A stretch of DNA of 64,000 bases from Fratercula arctica (lineage: Eukaryota; Chordata; Aves; Charadriiformes; Alcidae). The notes under the pieces are model-generated. The model was given only the letters and a program-made list of their open reading frames with translations, was not told the origin of the DNA and did not search any database. Made by a program: the position numbers and the translations under genes. The stretch spans positions 8,259,504 through 8,323,503 of the forward strand of contig CANTUZ010000001.1 of NCBI GenBank assembly GCA_947846985.1. Direction: 5' to 3'. How positions within the stretch are numbered: the first letter of the stretch is position 1; each line of letters begins with the position of its first letter. Positions 25,496-37,639 of this stretch are shown piece after piece.

Positions 25496-27828
25496 CAGAG
25501 TCTTCCTGGGATATGGTTGCTTGTTAAAGGGAAAGCTGCCGTTACAGCTGCTCTGATGTAAATCATTCATATCTTTGGCCTCATCCAGATGTAAAACATC
25601 AAAGAAGCTGAATTACGCTCTCTGTTTACTGTCTTCTTCGGTGTATCCACCACACGTGAAAGAGACTGAGTAACAACTCTTAAAATTGTAGTATTCTGTC
25701 TGTATGCAGAGGGCTGACACTGTATGAAGAGAAAAACAAGCTTTTTCTCTTTTAAGATCACCTTTCCTATTTGCCAAGAAGAAATGTTAAATCTGTTATA
25801 ATGAAATATAAGTTAAACAAAGCCCTGCTCAGAAGATTATTATTTACTAAATAAATTCTAGAGCGGGGGAATAGAACAAATATGACTCACATAGAGCAAA
25901 CTTAAATCCTACACTGGGATAAACTCTTCAAAACTAAACTCCACTTTGAAAAACAATACAGAGCTGTAGGAGCCTTAGTTCCGCTGAGGATCTGGCATTT
26001 CAAATCACCAAGAAGTTTAAAGATGTACTCTAGGTGAAAGAAATGAGGAAGAAACAAGCTACAGGATAAATCTGAAATACAGTCTGCATGTAGGAGTGTC
26101 TCTTCTCCTGCAGAATTTCAGCTGCAGCCGGTGAAGTCATAGGTACGTGGGAAGACTGAAGAGTCTTACACCCCAGCAGTGGTTCCCAGCTGATTGGCAA
26201 AGTAGCCACTGTCACTTAACAAACTCAGTAGATAATGCCAAAGAAGCTCAATGGCACGGGAGCTGAAATGCCTCGAGTAAGAAGAAGGAGGTAAAAAACC
26301 CAAACACAAAAGCCCGAATCGAAGCACCCTGCTAAGCCAGCTTGAAGGTAGCCAGCGTCTATGCAAAATGTGGGATCTTGGAAAGGTCAGAGGTTACTGT
26401 CCAATGAAAAGTTAAAGGGCACTGAATAAAATGAATTAGTTGCTGTTGCATCTAGATGTTCTGGGAACTGAGCCAGCGTGAACAGCAAATGACCAAATAA
26501 AAACAATGCCGAGATTTCTGCTAGGAGAAAAGGAGAATGTTGCTGTCTTAGAGCATTCTCACATAGCTCAGACAGTAACGAACAGGCAGCAGACCAGTAG
26601 GTTATAAATGCACAGTAAAGATTTATTTGCTTAAACTGCGGGGTGGTGTGATCTGGTGGGATGTACCCCCATCCCGTAAGGGGGGAAACCTTGCCTGCTG
26701 GTTTCCCTTCTGCTCCAGAATTGCTGTGGGGAAATGTAGACCCTCCTTTTGAAGCAGGCAGTGAAATAAAACATTGAGGTGCAGGGAACATCTTCTTCTC
26801 TTTGCTGGCATCAATCTGCAGCATCTTACTCTTCAAAGTGCCACTGACTCACTGAAATGGATTTTGTACACCCCCTCAAGTTAGTCTGCTAGCTCGCGTT
26901 GGTAGTTTTCCCAGGCTTAGGTTGAATTATCACTTTCTGTGTTGCTGGAGCATTGCCGTAGGGTGTCGATTGCGAGGAATTAGAGCTTACCTCCAAAACT
27001 TCAACTTTTCCTCCTGCAAAACAAAACTTGGCCCATTAGGTCACACAATGAGCAACGTGCCCGCAGGAGGGACCGTTGACCAGGCTGTACAAGGGATGTG
27101 TCCTTTCAGAGAGGAACCTCACTAAATGATACACCTCTAGCTGAATCCTTGCCCCAACATCCCATGTTGTTGGTCAGCAAGTCACAACATTTTACGAAGC
27201 TACCAACAGAGCTATGGAGAAGAACAAGGTCTGGAAACTGGTTTTGTGCCATTCTTATGCAGCTTAAACAGGTCTGGAGTTTCTGGGATCACCCATCCTA
27301 AGACCCAGCCATGGCTCCACCTTTAAATAGGTGGAGCCCAGTCCTCAGTGGGTTGGCTAAATAAGGTGGCTTATTGCTCGTACAACAATTTCACAGCTGC
27401 CTCGGGGATAATGAGGCTTTGATTTATCTCCTTCAGTTCGGTGGGATTTTACGCTAAATGCTTGACTCATTAGTAACTTCAGTGCATCATCCCACTGCCC
27501 CTAACAAGGTGTCTCGTTCTGTGGAAGGAGAAATGATTTAGTGGAAAAATGCTTTTAACATCCCTTTTGCAGACTGAAAGATATTCAGTAACACACTTTA
27601 AACCTCCTTTCCTTTCCTTGAACTGCAGAAGAGAGGGTCTAACTATTTACATTGTCACACAGCCAGTACTGAAATGTTCACGTGCCACAATAAAGAGACT
27701 ATGTATTCACCTAAGATAATATATTAATGTGACGTTCTGTTAGACCTCGATTTTCAGGACATGCCTTACGCTCATTAATTTAACATTAATTTGCATTTAG
27801 CAGCCCTAATGATTATATAGGTCAAGAA
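25496..27828. other. Intronic DNA upstream of the exon
   Basis: Unique sequence. The longest open stretch is 149 codons on the minus strand (26387-26836), without recognised motifs. AT-rich, homeobox-like TTAAT/ATTAA motifs cluster at 27720-27830 just before the exon, a pattern common in conserved exon-flanking introns, but conservation cannot be judged from one sequence. Confidence 0.5.
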
Positions 27829-27869
27829 AACTAAAATATCTTTATTCTCTGATTTTTTTATCTCCTTAG
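27829..27869 (+). promoter_or_regulatory. 3' splice site and polypyrimidine tract of the DLG2 exon
   Basis: The intron ends in a T-rich tract (TATTCTCTG, TTTTTTTATCTCC) followed by TTAG just before the exon. An ACTAAAA element about 35-40 bases upstream is a reasonable branch-point candidate. The acceptor fixes the exon start because the MAGUK-like reading frame begins immediately after it. The 100 bases upstream are AT-rich with several TTAAT/ATTAA motifs. Confidence 0.85.
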
Positions 27870-27984
27870 AGTACGCTCGGTTTGAGGCAAAAATCCATGA
27901 CCTGCGCGAGCAGATGATGAATCACAGCATGAGTTCTGGGTCCGGCTCCCTGAGGACTAATCAGAAGAGGTCACTGTATGTCAG
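27870..27984 (+). CDS. DLG2: Internal coding exon of DLG2 (PSD-93), PDZ3-SH3 linker
   Basis: DLG2 is a membrane-associated guanylate kinase scaffold at synapses; its PDZ domains bind receptor and channel tails, and its SH3-GK module assembles partners. The exon starts after TCTCCTTAG and ends before GTGAGC. It holds two bases completing a split codon (probably Glu), 37 full codons, then AG of a split Arg codon, so it begins with one base of its first codon in the previous exon and needs one base from the next. The peptide runs [14 protein letters not shown], then [17 protein letters not shown], then KRSLYVR. This is the extra helix after PDZ3 (the Tyr matches the PSD-95 site known to be phosphorylated), a Ser/Gly-rich linker and the first SH3 strand. 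As I recall the paralogues, DLG1 and DLG3 have MMNSS and TSQ or TSE, and DLG4 has LMNSS and SNP; NHS plus TNQ fits DLG2. Family assignment is near certain; the paralogue call is strong but rests on a few residues. Confidence 0.9.
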
Positions 27985-27990
27985 GTGAGC
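27985..27990 (+). promoter_or_regulatory. 5' splice site of the DLG2 exon
   Basis: CAG followed by GTGAGC matches the vertebrate donor consensus. Recognisable MAGUK sequence stops exactly here, at AG of the Arg codon that precedes the SH3 core in the family. Reading through adds only a short tail with no SH3 similarity. Confidence 0.88.
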
Positions 27991-29399
27991 GGGGAGAGCT
28001 TTCTCCTGGGAGTATGTCGGCAGCTACCTTGTCTCTGCCTGACTCGTGTGTCGCGGGTTTGGCAAGGTGGGAAAGAAGTTTGAGGAACTGAGTGGAACTG
28101 AACTGAGAAATGCATCGATCTTACAAGCGCAACATCACCAGTGTGAAAACTGGATAAAGCCCTCTTGCTTAATCTGATCATTTCAAGCTGTTTTCAAAGA
28201 GCATTTTGCTTTTATGGTGATTTGGTTTTATGAGATGAAGATTTCTTACCGGTAGTCGGCTCTTTCGATAACCGAGATGGATATTGTGTTGTAGTGATGC
28301 ATTGCATTTCTGTGCAAGGTCTTGCCCAGACATGGAACGATTATCCTCACAAAGAGCACTTTTCCCCCAAGACCTTGTTCTTACAAAGCAAGGAAAATTA
28401 TACGCTATTCTGAATGCATGACAATCTGCTGCTATCCCCTTGCATGTGTTTATGCTTCTATCAGTCTACGCTACAAAGAATTTACCATCTACCTAGCAAG
28501 ATCAAATATGCAGATGAGATGCTAAACAAGCTGATGTACGTAGCTTAAATGGGGTAGTGAATAACAGAGGAACTGCCTAACTGTGAGCCAGGCGCTAGCG
28601 GTGGTTGTCGTTTTGCTTTGACTGTGCAAGTCTATTGCCATAGCCATTGCTGGCTGAAAGGCTGGGAGTTGCCCAGTTGCCCCCGGCAAAGCTCTTGCTG
28701 TCACTCACCTCTTTGGGACTCGGGGAGACTATGGGACTCCGTGCCACATATTTTAATAATCTTAATAATTATGCTTCTCTAGGCTTTTCATTTTCATTTC
28801 TCTCCCCCTCCCCCCTCCCCCCCCCCCACTTTATGCTCAGCATATAATTTGAAATTCCTGACAATCATGAAGTAGAGGGAAGCAATTTGTCAGCCTCCAG
28901 GCAGTGATAATTATTCTTGGGGGAGCTAATTCAGGTGATAACATTGCAGAGATCCAATTAAGGCTAAATTCTACATTTTGTCATTATGCCCTCAGCATGA
29001 AGGGGTAAGGTAGGAGAGAAGGAAGGAAAATCTTAAATGATAGCATGGATGGTCTTATTCTAGTGGGTAGCAATCATGTGAAGCACTAATTGGTACTGCT
29101 GCCAGAAAGAGCGAGGACTGAAAGGATATGGATCACTGTTACCAGTGACCTTGCTATTGGGCAAGGTCAGGTTGGAAGTGTCACAGTTTTCGATGCATCT
29201 TTAACCTTCTCTGACTTCTCCAGCTCTCTTTTGACTTCTGGAGCTTTTCCACTTGCAGTAGTTTTTTTCCAGACCAAACCCAGAGTGACTTTATCGCCAA
29301 GAGCTTTGGTCAGCTTCCTGATTGTGCGTTTTATAAAAAGCTACAGTTATTGGACATGTAGTGCCAGATCCAAGCTTACTTTTCTTGAGGTAAGCCAGG
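27991..29399. other. Intron downstream of the exon, with a C-rich tract
   Basis: Unique AT-rich sequence apart from a strong pyrimidine tract at 28795-28828 (CTCCCCC blocks ending in eleven C). No further MAGUK exon is seen here. Confidence 0.55.
28795..28828. repeat. Intronic C-rich polypyrimidine tract
   Basis: ATTTCTCTCCCCCTCC is followed by CCCCTCC and a run of 11 C, about 810 bases after the DLG2 donor site. The opposite strand is a G-run tract able to form quadruplex or triplex structures. In the sense transcript it is a potential PTB or hnRNP K/PCBP type site; that role is inference. Confidence 0.85.
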
Positions 29400-30672
29400 A
29401 ACAAAAAATGTGGTGAACAAAAGCAGGTCCTGCCTGACGAACCTGATCTCCTTCTATGACAAGATGACCCGATTATTGGATGAGGGAAAGGCTGTGGACA
29501 TTGTCTACCTAGACTTTCAAAAAGCATTTGACACTGTCCCCCATAGAATTCTCATGGAAAAACTGGCGGCTCATGGCCTGGAGGAGCATACGATCTGCTG
29601 GATCCAGCACTGGCTGGATGGGCGGTCCCAAAGAGTGGTGGTCAATGGAGTTAAATCCAGCTGGCGGCCGGTCACAAGTGGTGTCCCTCAGGGCTCAGTG
29701 TTGGGGCCATTTCTGTTTAACATCTTGATAGACGACCTTGATAAGGACATAGAGTGTATCATCAGCAAGTTCACAGATGACACCAAGTTAAGCGGGAGTG
29801 TTGATCTGCATGAGGACAGGGAGGCTCTACAGAGAGACTTGGATAGATTGGATCAATGGGCCAATGCTAATGGAATGTGCTTCAACAAGGCCAAGTGCCA
29901 GGTCCTGCACTTGGGCCACAACAACCCCACGCATCGCTACAGGCTGGGGGAAGTGTGGCTGGGAGCTGCCTGGCAGAAAAGGACCTGGGGGTTCTCATTG
30001 ACAAGCGGCTGAACATGAGCCAGCAGCGTGCCCAGGTGGCCAAGAAAGCCAATGGCATCCTGGCTTGTATTAGAAATAGTGTGACCAGCAGAAGGAGGGA
30101 GGTGATTGTCCCCCCGGACTCAGCACTGGTGAGGCCACACCTTGAGTATTGTGTCCAGTTCTGGGCACCTCAATACGAGAGAGATCTCGAGGTGCTGGAG
30201 CGAGGGCAGAGGAGGGCAACGAAGCTGGGGAAGGGCCTGGAGAATAAATCTGATGAGGAGCGATTGAAGGAGCTGGGACTGTTTAGCTTGAGGAAGAGGA
30301 GGCTGAGGGGAGACCTCATCACTCTCTACAACTACTTGAAAGGACATTGGAGAGAGGTTGGTGCTGGTCTCTTCTCCCAGGTAATTAGCGACAGAACAAG
30401 AGGGAATGGGTTCAAGCTGCAGCAGGGGAGGTTTAGGCTGGAGATTAGGAAAAAATTCTTCCCAGAAAGAGTGGTCAGACACTGGCATAGGCTGCCCAGG
30501 GAGGTGGTGGAGTCACCACCCCTGAATGCGTTTGAGAGTCGTTTAGATGTGGTGTTGGGGGATATGGTGTAGGGGAGAACTTTGTAGAGTGGGGTTGATG
30601 GTTGGACGCGATGATCCCAAGGGTCTTTTCCAACCTAAATAATTCTATGATTCTGTGATTCTATGATTCTAA
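29400..30672 (+). mobile_element. CR1 LINE, 5'-truncated, about 1.27 kb
   Basis: The copy spans from inside the reverse transcriptase to the 3' tail. It ends with four octamer units (ATTCTATG, ATTCTGTG, ATTCTATG, ATTCTAAG), the classical CR1 terminus. The 3' UTR contains GAACTTTGTAGAGTGGGG and GGTTGGACGCGATGATCCCAAGG. The 5' boundary is approximate, near GTGAACAAAAGCAGGTCC. It lies in the same orientation as the host gene, 1.4 kb after the exon. Confidence 0.95.
29410..30572 (+). pseudogene. CR1 ORF2 reverse transcriptase remnant with one frameshift
   Basis: ORF2 of CR1 encodes an endonuclease and reverse transcriptase used for target-primed retrotransposition; only the RT palm, thumb and C-terminal part remain. 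The first frame (29410-30012) has motif [13 protein letters not shown] at residues 32-43, the PQGSVLGP turn at 93-100, and motif C as FTDD at 121-124 where the family usually has FADD. The catalytic aspartates are present. A single-base loss near 29959-29965 moves the frame, and the protein continues to a natural stop at 30572 ([53 protein letters not shown]). There are no in-frame stops apart from the shift, so the copy is moderately young. It is not functional because the N-terminal half is missing. Confidence 0.93.
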
Positions 30673-31421
30673 GAAGTCCAGACCAGCGACCAGGTCAATT
30701 CAGGTGTGGGCTAACACAGGGTCCTGAACAACTAGTAAGTTGAGCTGCAGCAAAGCCCAATTATCCCTGTATCAGCATCGACCTGGTAAGCCCTGCTGAG
30801 AACTGAGGCTTATTAGCTCGCACGCTCCGCCAAGATAATATATCTGTGCTGCATCTGGACTAGCCTAGTTCTTCCATGCGGTATTGCTCTGCGTGGACCA
30901 ATGAGCCTGGTTTTCTGCTAGTTCATGAATTCTGGATGTGGTCTGTCTCACTAAGCTGATACGCCCTGGTGCTTCCCCGCAGGAATCTTTGATGTCTTAG
31001 CTGCATATATAAATATCACTTCCCAAACCGTAAATGCAAAAAAAAAACCCTGTTATTTTATTCCAGAGTCATTCCAAAAAATGCCCCAAACCTCTCAAGC
31101 AGAAAACCTCAAAGGCCTCAGTTACTTTTGTTAGCAGAAGTTTTTTGCAGTCAAACCCACACAATTGGCCGTGTTCAACTCTGGGAAGTCTGAGAGGCGC
31201 TTTATATTATTGTAATGTTTTTGTAGTGCAGCAGTGCCTGCAGCATTGTGCCGGGCACTGTTAGTTCGTATCATACGCACTAATTACAAAGGTAGCTTAT
31301 GTCTACGTTAGGCACTGAGGAAAAAATAAATGTGGTCTCAGAAATATGCTTGTTTTCAGAGACTGAAATTTTCACTTCAGCAATAAACTCTTTACAGCCA
31401 GAAAAATGTCTGGGATTTGGC

Positions 31422-31444
31422 TTTTTTTTTTTTTTTTTTTTTTT
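31422..31444. repeat. T23 homopolymer
   Basis: An uninterrupted run of 23 T. Similar long A/T runs occur at 1287-1306, 39465-39486, 43364-43389 and 62771-62791. None is preceded by recognisable retrocopied coding sequence. Confidence 0.97.
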
Positions 31445-34400
31445 GGTATTCTTACAACTCAGAAATTTCTGTTTCAATGGATCGTTTTGGTCAGCATGTG
31501 CAAGAGAACCAGAGGCAAATCGCCAGATGTTGCAAATCTGTAGCTGTGATGCCAAGTTTATGATTCAAGTTTGCTGTTTCCCTTTCTTTGAGTTGTAGAG
31601 ATTTTGCTGTCCTTCACTGAATACAAGCACAGTTATTTTTTAGCCAGAGAGCTTACCCAAAGTAAATAACTGTGTTCTAAGCAGTGCAAGGGAATAAAAT
31701 TAAGTCCTATATAGGTTGCAAAAATTAAAAATAAGTGTCATTATTTGCTCAGAGAAATCCCAACAGAAAAGAGGGTGAGAAAAAGCAAAGCTCCGTAAGC
31801 AGATTTGCCCGTGGATGTGGGGTTCATTGGATGCAGGGTTTTCTTCTTTACCTGGCAGTCTGTCATTTCCCCATCCAGCCCCTACTAGAACAGCACAACA
31901 TTTTTAATTGAAAGGTATAAAAGAAGCTATATTGAATGAAGTGAGGTAAAATTTAATATGGGGATAACGTGTTGTACATAGGACTAGAAGTAGTTGGGTG
32001 AAAGCAATTATAAGTCACACTTAAGCAGTGTACGTACCACAGGAAAGCGATCAAAAATGACTTTTTCAGAAGAAATCATGTAGCTCTCTGACATGATCTT
32101 CTATGATCTGGTGTTTCTGATTTTCACTACTTTCACTACTTTTTTCTTTCTTTATCACACTTTGTCTTAATAATTTCTGTTGCCTCCTGGAATATTCCCC
32201 AGGAATTTACTGAAATAGGGTTTTTTTCAGTATTACTTGTTTCTTTTGTATCACAGGCCCTATATCTCTGTTTGGGATGTTATCAGAATGTCTATGACAT
32301 TAAAGGCAAAGTATTATAAGTCTTCAGGGGAGGACTGAGCCGTAGGAAATGCTGTTAACACTTTTGGGAGCCCACATCTTCTTTGTCATTAAACCCCTCT
32401 GTTGAGGAAAAGAAATAGAGAAAGAAAAGCAGGAAGTGAGAGAACAGATGTGAAATATAACAAGTCTGATTACTTATAAGGTTTGGGTTTTTTTTATGTG
32501 AAGGTGAATAAACTTAATTTGAATTCAATAACTGAACTGAGAGGCTAAAAAAATTTCTGCTATTATCCTTTTTAGTTCATTGGAATTCAGCCATCAGCTC
32601 ATGATTAATGAGGAAAGTAAACAAACCCATCACCAGCTAAATGCTCTGCTATATACACAAATCATGGGGTTTTTAGTGTTTCTTATGCAAATTCATATCC
32701 TTCTTTTTCTCTTTTTGGCTCAAGGCTTTAAAATCCGCTCTTGGAAGATTTTATATTTCATTGTCTTGAAATAGATAAGCGCTTGTCTTTGTCCTTCTAG
32801 GTCCACATCCATAGTCAATTTTTTCTGGCTACGGGTGGTGGCTATCTATACTCCTAGGAAAAGCCAGATCATGTTATTTAACCCACAGGCTATGGAACGT
32901 GACGGCCTCTTGAAGAGTTAAACATCAGAGGAGCACTTTAAAAAGTTTGGTGCACGCCAGCAGCCATTGAAACTTTAGTATAAAATTGCCGAGCTTTGGA
33001 GGAAACTGAGATCTTAGGCGTGATGAAGCGTTTTTCCTGTTGATTTGCTAGATTCCTCCTAAGCTTAAAGCACTTGTGCTAGATTTCTGAGGGTAAAAGT
33101 AGATACTTCGATAATTGCTGCTAGATGTACAAAGAAAAGGTTTTCAGGAATCATCTGGCATCCAAGAACTGCCTTCTTGCAGTCTGTTGTTGACTTACGG
33201 ATGAAAAATAATTAGATAAGCTTAGAATAAACAGCCGTGGAACCTTTTAATCTTTATTCAATCCAGACAGCTTCTGAAATAAAGTCTATAGTTAAAAATT
33301 CGAATTGTCCAAAGCCACAAACCGGTGCTGTGCAGGTGTATCACTCTGCAGAAACAGCTCAAAATCCCCCCCTACACCCCAGCCCTTTCATTGCTGCTTC
33401 ACTGTTTAAAATCTCTTCGGTACCATCGGTGACCAAACATCATCCCACCTAATTGTGGCTACTTGTTGCCCTGCGTAAAGGGGTTGGTTGAGCTCACCGA
33501 AATGCAGATATTCCAACTTCAGCACTAGTTTCAGATCTGTCAGCACAATGTGAATTGTGCGGTTGGCTGTAAAGGTGGGTATGGAAATCAGAGCTGGGGA
33601 AGGGCTGGATCCAGCTGTAATTTCGGAAGAAGAAGTGGTTCTGCAGCCGCCCCTCCACCGACTGTCCAGGAGAGAACACGACAGTGGGAAGTGTAACCAA
33701 GGGCAGAGCCTCTTCCCAATAAGATGAGGAAGTTTAAGATCAATTTTTTTGTTCCAGCCCATGCTACACTAATTACACTGTGGACAGCCCAAACAGGTGC
33801 CTCTTAGTCCACTACATTTTTGTCTTCTTCTAGCTGGAATTAGTGCTAAGTATTTCATAGCTTTGATAGGTATGCGCTGTACGAACACAAAACATTATGT
33901 GTTAGAAATGAGTGTGTTCTGGTTCAGTTTTTGTTGAGCCATGAGGAACAGAATCTGAAGGTGTGCCATAGCAACTTAGCAGCAGCTGAAAGGAAGTCAA
34001 GGTTGAGGTACTTTGGGCTGTTTACTCTGATTTCCAGCACGATAAATTCTCCATTAAGCATTAGACACCTTTAAACACATTTCCTGAACTTCTTGGAAAT
34101 CAGCATGATGCCATCTCGCTCAGAGAGACTTTGATTTTTCAACAAATCACAGAAATTATCACTTGAGAACTTTGCTGAGTTAGAGTTGAAGCTTGGCTGA
34201 GGCATTTTGTGAAGATCAAATCTGGCATCCGGGGATGGTTTTACGTAATGTCTGTCGCAGTCACCAAACCCCCATAGGCCACGGAGCATCAGGTCAAGGC
34301 TCCATGGGCAAAATTCTCCTGGGAGACCTGCACAGCTCTTTGTGATGCAGTCTGAAATCCACATGAGAAATGCAATTCTTGGAGGTATCCTGGTAGTGAA

Positions 34401-34574
34401 ATCTGAACACACGATAACACCAGACTGGGTGACGGAAAGCTCTACTATGTACAGCTGGGAGGAGAAATGTGTTAAAGATATAATTTCATCGCGGCTTTTC
34501 AGAGGGAGGTACAGAGGGAACCAAAGAGAGAGGTATGAAATGGCCATACCTAAATAATCATTGCAAGGAGAGAG

Positions 34575-34612
34575 AATATATATATATTTTTTTATATATG
34601 TATATAGATATA
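34575..34612. repeat. TA-rich microsatellite
   Basis: Imperfect TATATATAT / TTTTTT / ATATATGTATATAGATAT sequence. It lies inside the long minus-strand open stretch and accounts for that frame's hydrophobic, Tyr/Ile-rich start. Confidence 0.85.
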
Positions 34613-37600
34613 AAGAAAATCCAAATAGATATATTGTTAATAGTGTTAAATATATGCTGTATCCGCATATACATTGCAAACATCTTCACTTAAGCCAGTT
34701 GCCTAGTATCTCTCTTGAGTCAGTGGAGTGCACTTGGCACTTTCAGAGTACGATTCGTCTCATCCAGAAGTAGACATCTAAAATTGCTCAGGCGAATCAT
34801 GCCCTAAAAACGTCTATTTCTCGCAGTTGAGTGGAAGGAGCCTCGGGTGATTAGCTGAGATGTAAACATCTATATTAGTGACACTTAAAGTTGTGTGACC
34901 TGAATCCCACCCCCACTGAATGTCTTTCTCCCTCTCTCTCACACACACATACAGAGTGTGTATATACGTGTCTTGAAGAAGTTTTAACATCAGGCTCTCT
35001 GGCTGTTGTCTGTGGAGCCTTCTGCTCTGCATTTCAGTAAGACACTGCAACGTAGCTTTGAAACAGATAGTCCTGTTTAAATAGGCCAGTTTGCTCCCCG
35101 TTTTCGTATTCCCCAGGATTCATTCTAAATTCATTTGCCACTTCCGTTAGCGCTGTTGAGGATACACAAATGTTCAGTGCATGGTCGTCAAGCTGGATGA
35201 GTTGATGTTTCCAGCTATGGCACCACACTGTTCATCTTTCAGGCTTCAGAGCACTGTAGGTCAATCTAGATTTCTGGAGAGTGGACGCAAGTGCATTTGG
35301 CACCCAGGCGTTATTGTTTGGTTTTGATGGGAAAATCGCTGGAGCTTACATAGCTGTGCCTGTACTTTAACGGCACGACAGAAACTATTCAAACTCTTTT
35401 TACTGAGCAGTAAGTGGAGGAAAGTGGAATTTTAGTACAGTTTTTTCACTTACCTTGGATTATTCCTAAGCAATTGAACAGTCCAAATTACAGCAGAGAA
35501 TGGAAACACGCATTCAGAAAATCTGTGCTAAATGGCGTAATACAGAAAGCTGGGGGTTATGATAGCGTTTAGCAGGCGTGTTTGGAAACGGTCAGGTAGG
35601 TACGCACGTAACCTACACTTGTGAAATGGGCTGTTGCACTTGAAACGCCATTTCAGATTGGAAAATTGAAACCTGCTTGTGACGTTACTCATTTCACATG
35701 TCCTGGTGAAGTATGAGTTTCTCAATATTCAATTACTACTTTTTAGCTGTTCTTTCTCTGAATATACAGTCTTCTCCACATCCTGCTGGCACCAGTATTC
35801 TCACTGGCTTCAGTGAGAGCTGCCCAGATTCAGAACCAAGGAAGCAGTGCAAATCTTTATTTCTCAAAGCAAGGAGGGTGACTCTGTGTGCCTGAGACCT
35901 TTTCCCCAGGTGGACGTTCAGGAGCTGAACAGTATAATTGAATAACTATTCATTCGGATCCTTATAAATTATCAGAGACACTGAGGAACAGAGAAGGATG
36001 AGGGATATGCCAGAATACAAGAACCACCTAATGCAACGGGCAATAAATCCAGTAGTTGTTATTTATTACTTTGAAATTCATGTTTAGAGCAAAAGTATCT
36101 GGCTCACAGAATCTGTGACTGTCTGTAAAATGAAGAAGGAAAATGACACCAACTCTTGTCTTTGGCAATGCAAATATAATGTTTTCTTATGAAACTCAGA
36201 CTGTTTATGTGCTTAGAGGATCATTTTTTTGGCACTTACAAAAAACACCATTTTCCTCATGCTGCTACTAAGTACAGACTGAATGAGGAATTTAAAAAAT
36301 CAACTGGAATTGAAGAATAGGGAATATCCGGAGAGAGGCGGTTTTGGTTTTGGAGGTGGCCTCTCACTGATGTCACTGGGATCTGGGAGCATTTCACACT
36401 TCTTTGTATTATGCCCATGAAATTTCCGTAGGTCCTTAACTGAAGCGCCTTAACTAAGATGCACAACGGTGTTGCCACTCTCAGCAGAAAGATGGATGTG
36501 AGAATTATTAATCTTGGAGTATTTACAATTCAAAGGCCTTCAGGCTTACAGTTTGATAGCATTTTGGTGCTAAAAAAAAAAAAAAACACCACCCTGAAAT
36601 GTGGTGCTGTAAACATAGGAATACGCCTCACCTATACCCTAGGACTGGGAAAATTGATATATTTCATATGTAGCCAGTTGAAGCCATCGATGTATAGTCA
36701 GTTGAAGCTATTAGGCACCTCACAAACTACTACAGTTTTTCCTAACACTTACTATATTTCTGATTCATCTGATATTTTTTTGCAGTGTTGATACTAATGA
36801 ACGGTTAAGGAAAAATGAGGTTCGCTTGCAGTTTTTAATAACGTTTCACAGACAAAGAAGCAGCAGCTAATGGAGAGTGAAAACTGAACGTGTAAACACA
36901 TCAGTCAAAACAGTCTCATCGCAGCTTCTGACACCAGCTCTCTCCTTCACATCTCCGTGTTTATCAGCTCTGCTAGTCTTAGGCCCCCGGTATGAAATGA
37001 GTCCGACTGATTCCTTCCTGAGAGGCCGTCTGACGCATCGTTAGCTGCAGCGTGAACCGCCAGCCCAGCCGGCCTTTCAGCAAGGGACGTCTCTCCAGTT
37101 GTACCAAAAAGGGACAAAAAGCAGGTTTATTTCTATCTGGTGGTGGCTTTGCCAATCGCTGAATGCTTTGTGCTCAAGACTGAGAGGTAACGCACGCGGT
37201 TCTGAGCACCTCGAAGGACTGAGCCCGGCGTGAGTAAACCGCAGCCTAGAGTAATCTCAGATAACAAGCTCTGCCTAAAGTTCAGAATATAAAACAGAAT
37301 ATAAAGCAGCTCCTTATCAAAGCCATTCTTGCCTAATTCATCTTATCTTTACATTATCAGTAAAACTTGCTACATATGAAATAACTGAAATCGTGTCCTC
37401 AGTGCTGAATTATTAATGCCTGCTGAAGCAGCTGCTCTGTTAGCAGCTTCGGTAGGAGTAAGTAGTACATACTTCTGGCCATTTTCCTTATTCTTCTGTT
37501 TCATACGTTATTGAAATAATGTCCCAGAACAGGTAATGCGCTTGACGTGTGCTGTCCGCTCTAAGGAAGCGGCACACCTTTTTCTTTTCTTAAGAGACGC

Positions 37601-37639
37601 TTTAACAGCTTTTCATTGCACATGTATTCTGCTTTCCAG

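Larger units (their letters stand above)
30673..37639. other. Intronic DNA, no exon recognised
   Basis: Holds T23 at 31422-31444, a TA-rich microsatellite near 34575-34612 and a short CT/CA/TG microsatellite near 34930-34972. The longest non-repeat open stretch is 202 codons on the minus strand (34071-34679); it has no recognised domain and is discussed as a finding. Confidence 0.5.

Noticed and set aside
27870..27984. Assignment to DLG1, DLG3 or DLG4 rather than DLG2
   Set aside because: The MMNHS and LRTNQ residues differ from the MMNSS/TSQ, TSE and LMNSS/SNP forms I associate with those paralogues.
30120..30488. 122-codon antisense frame in the 29.4-kb CR1
   Set aside because: Shadow of CR1 ORF2 on the plus strand.
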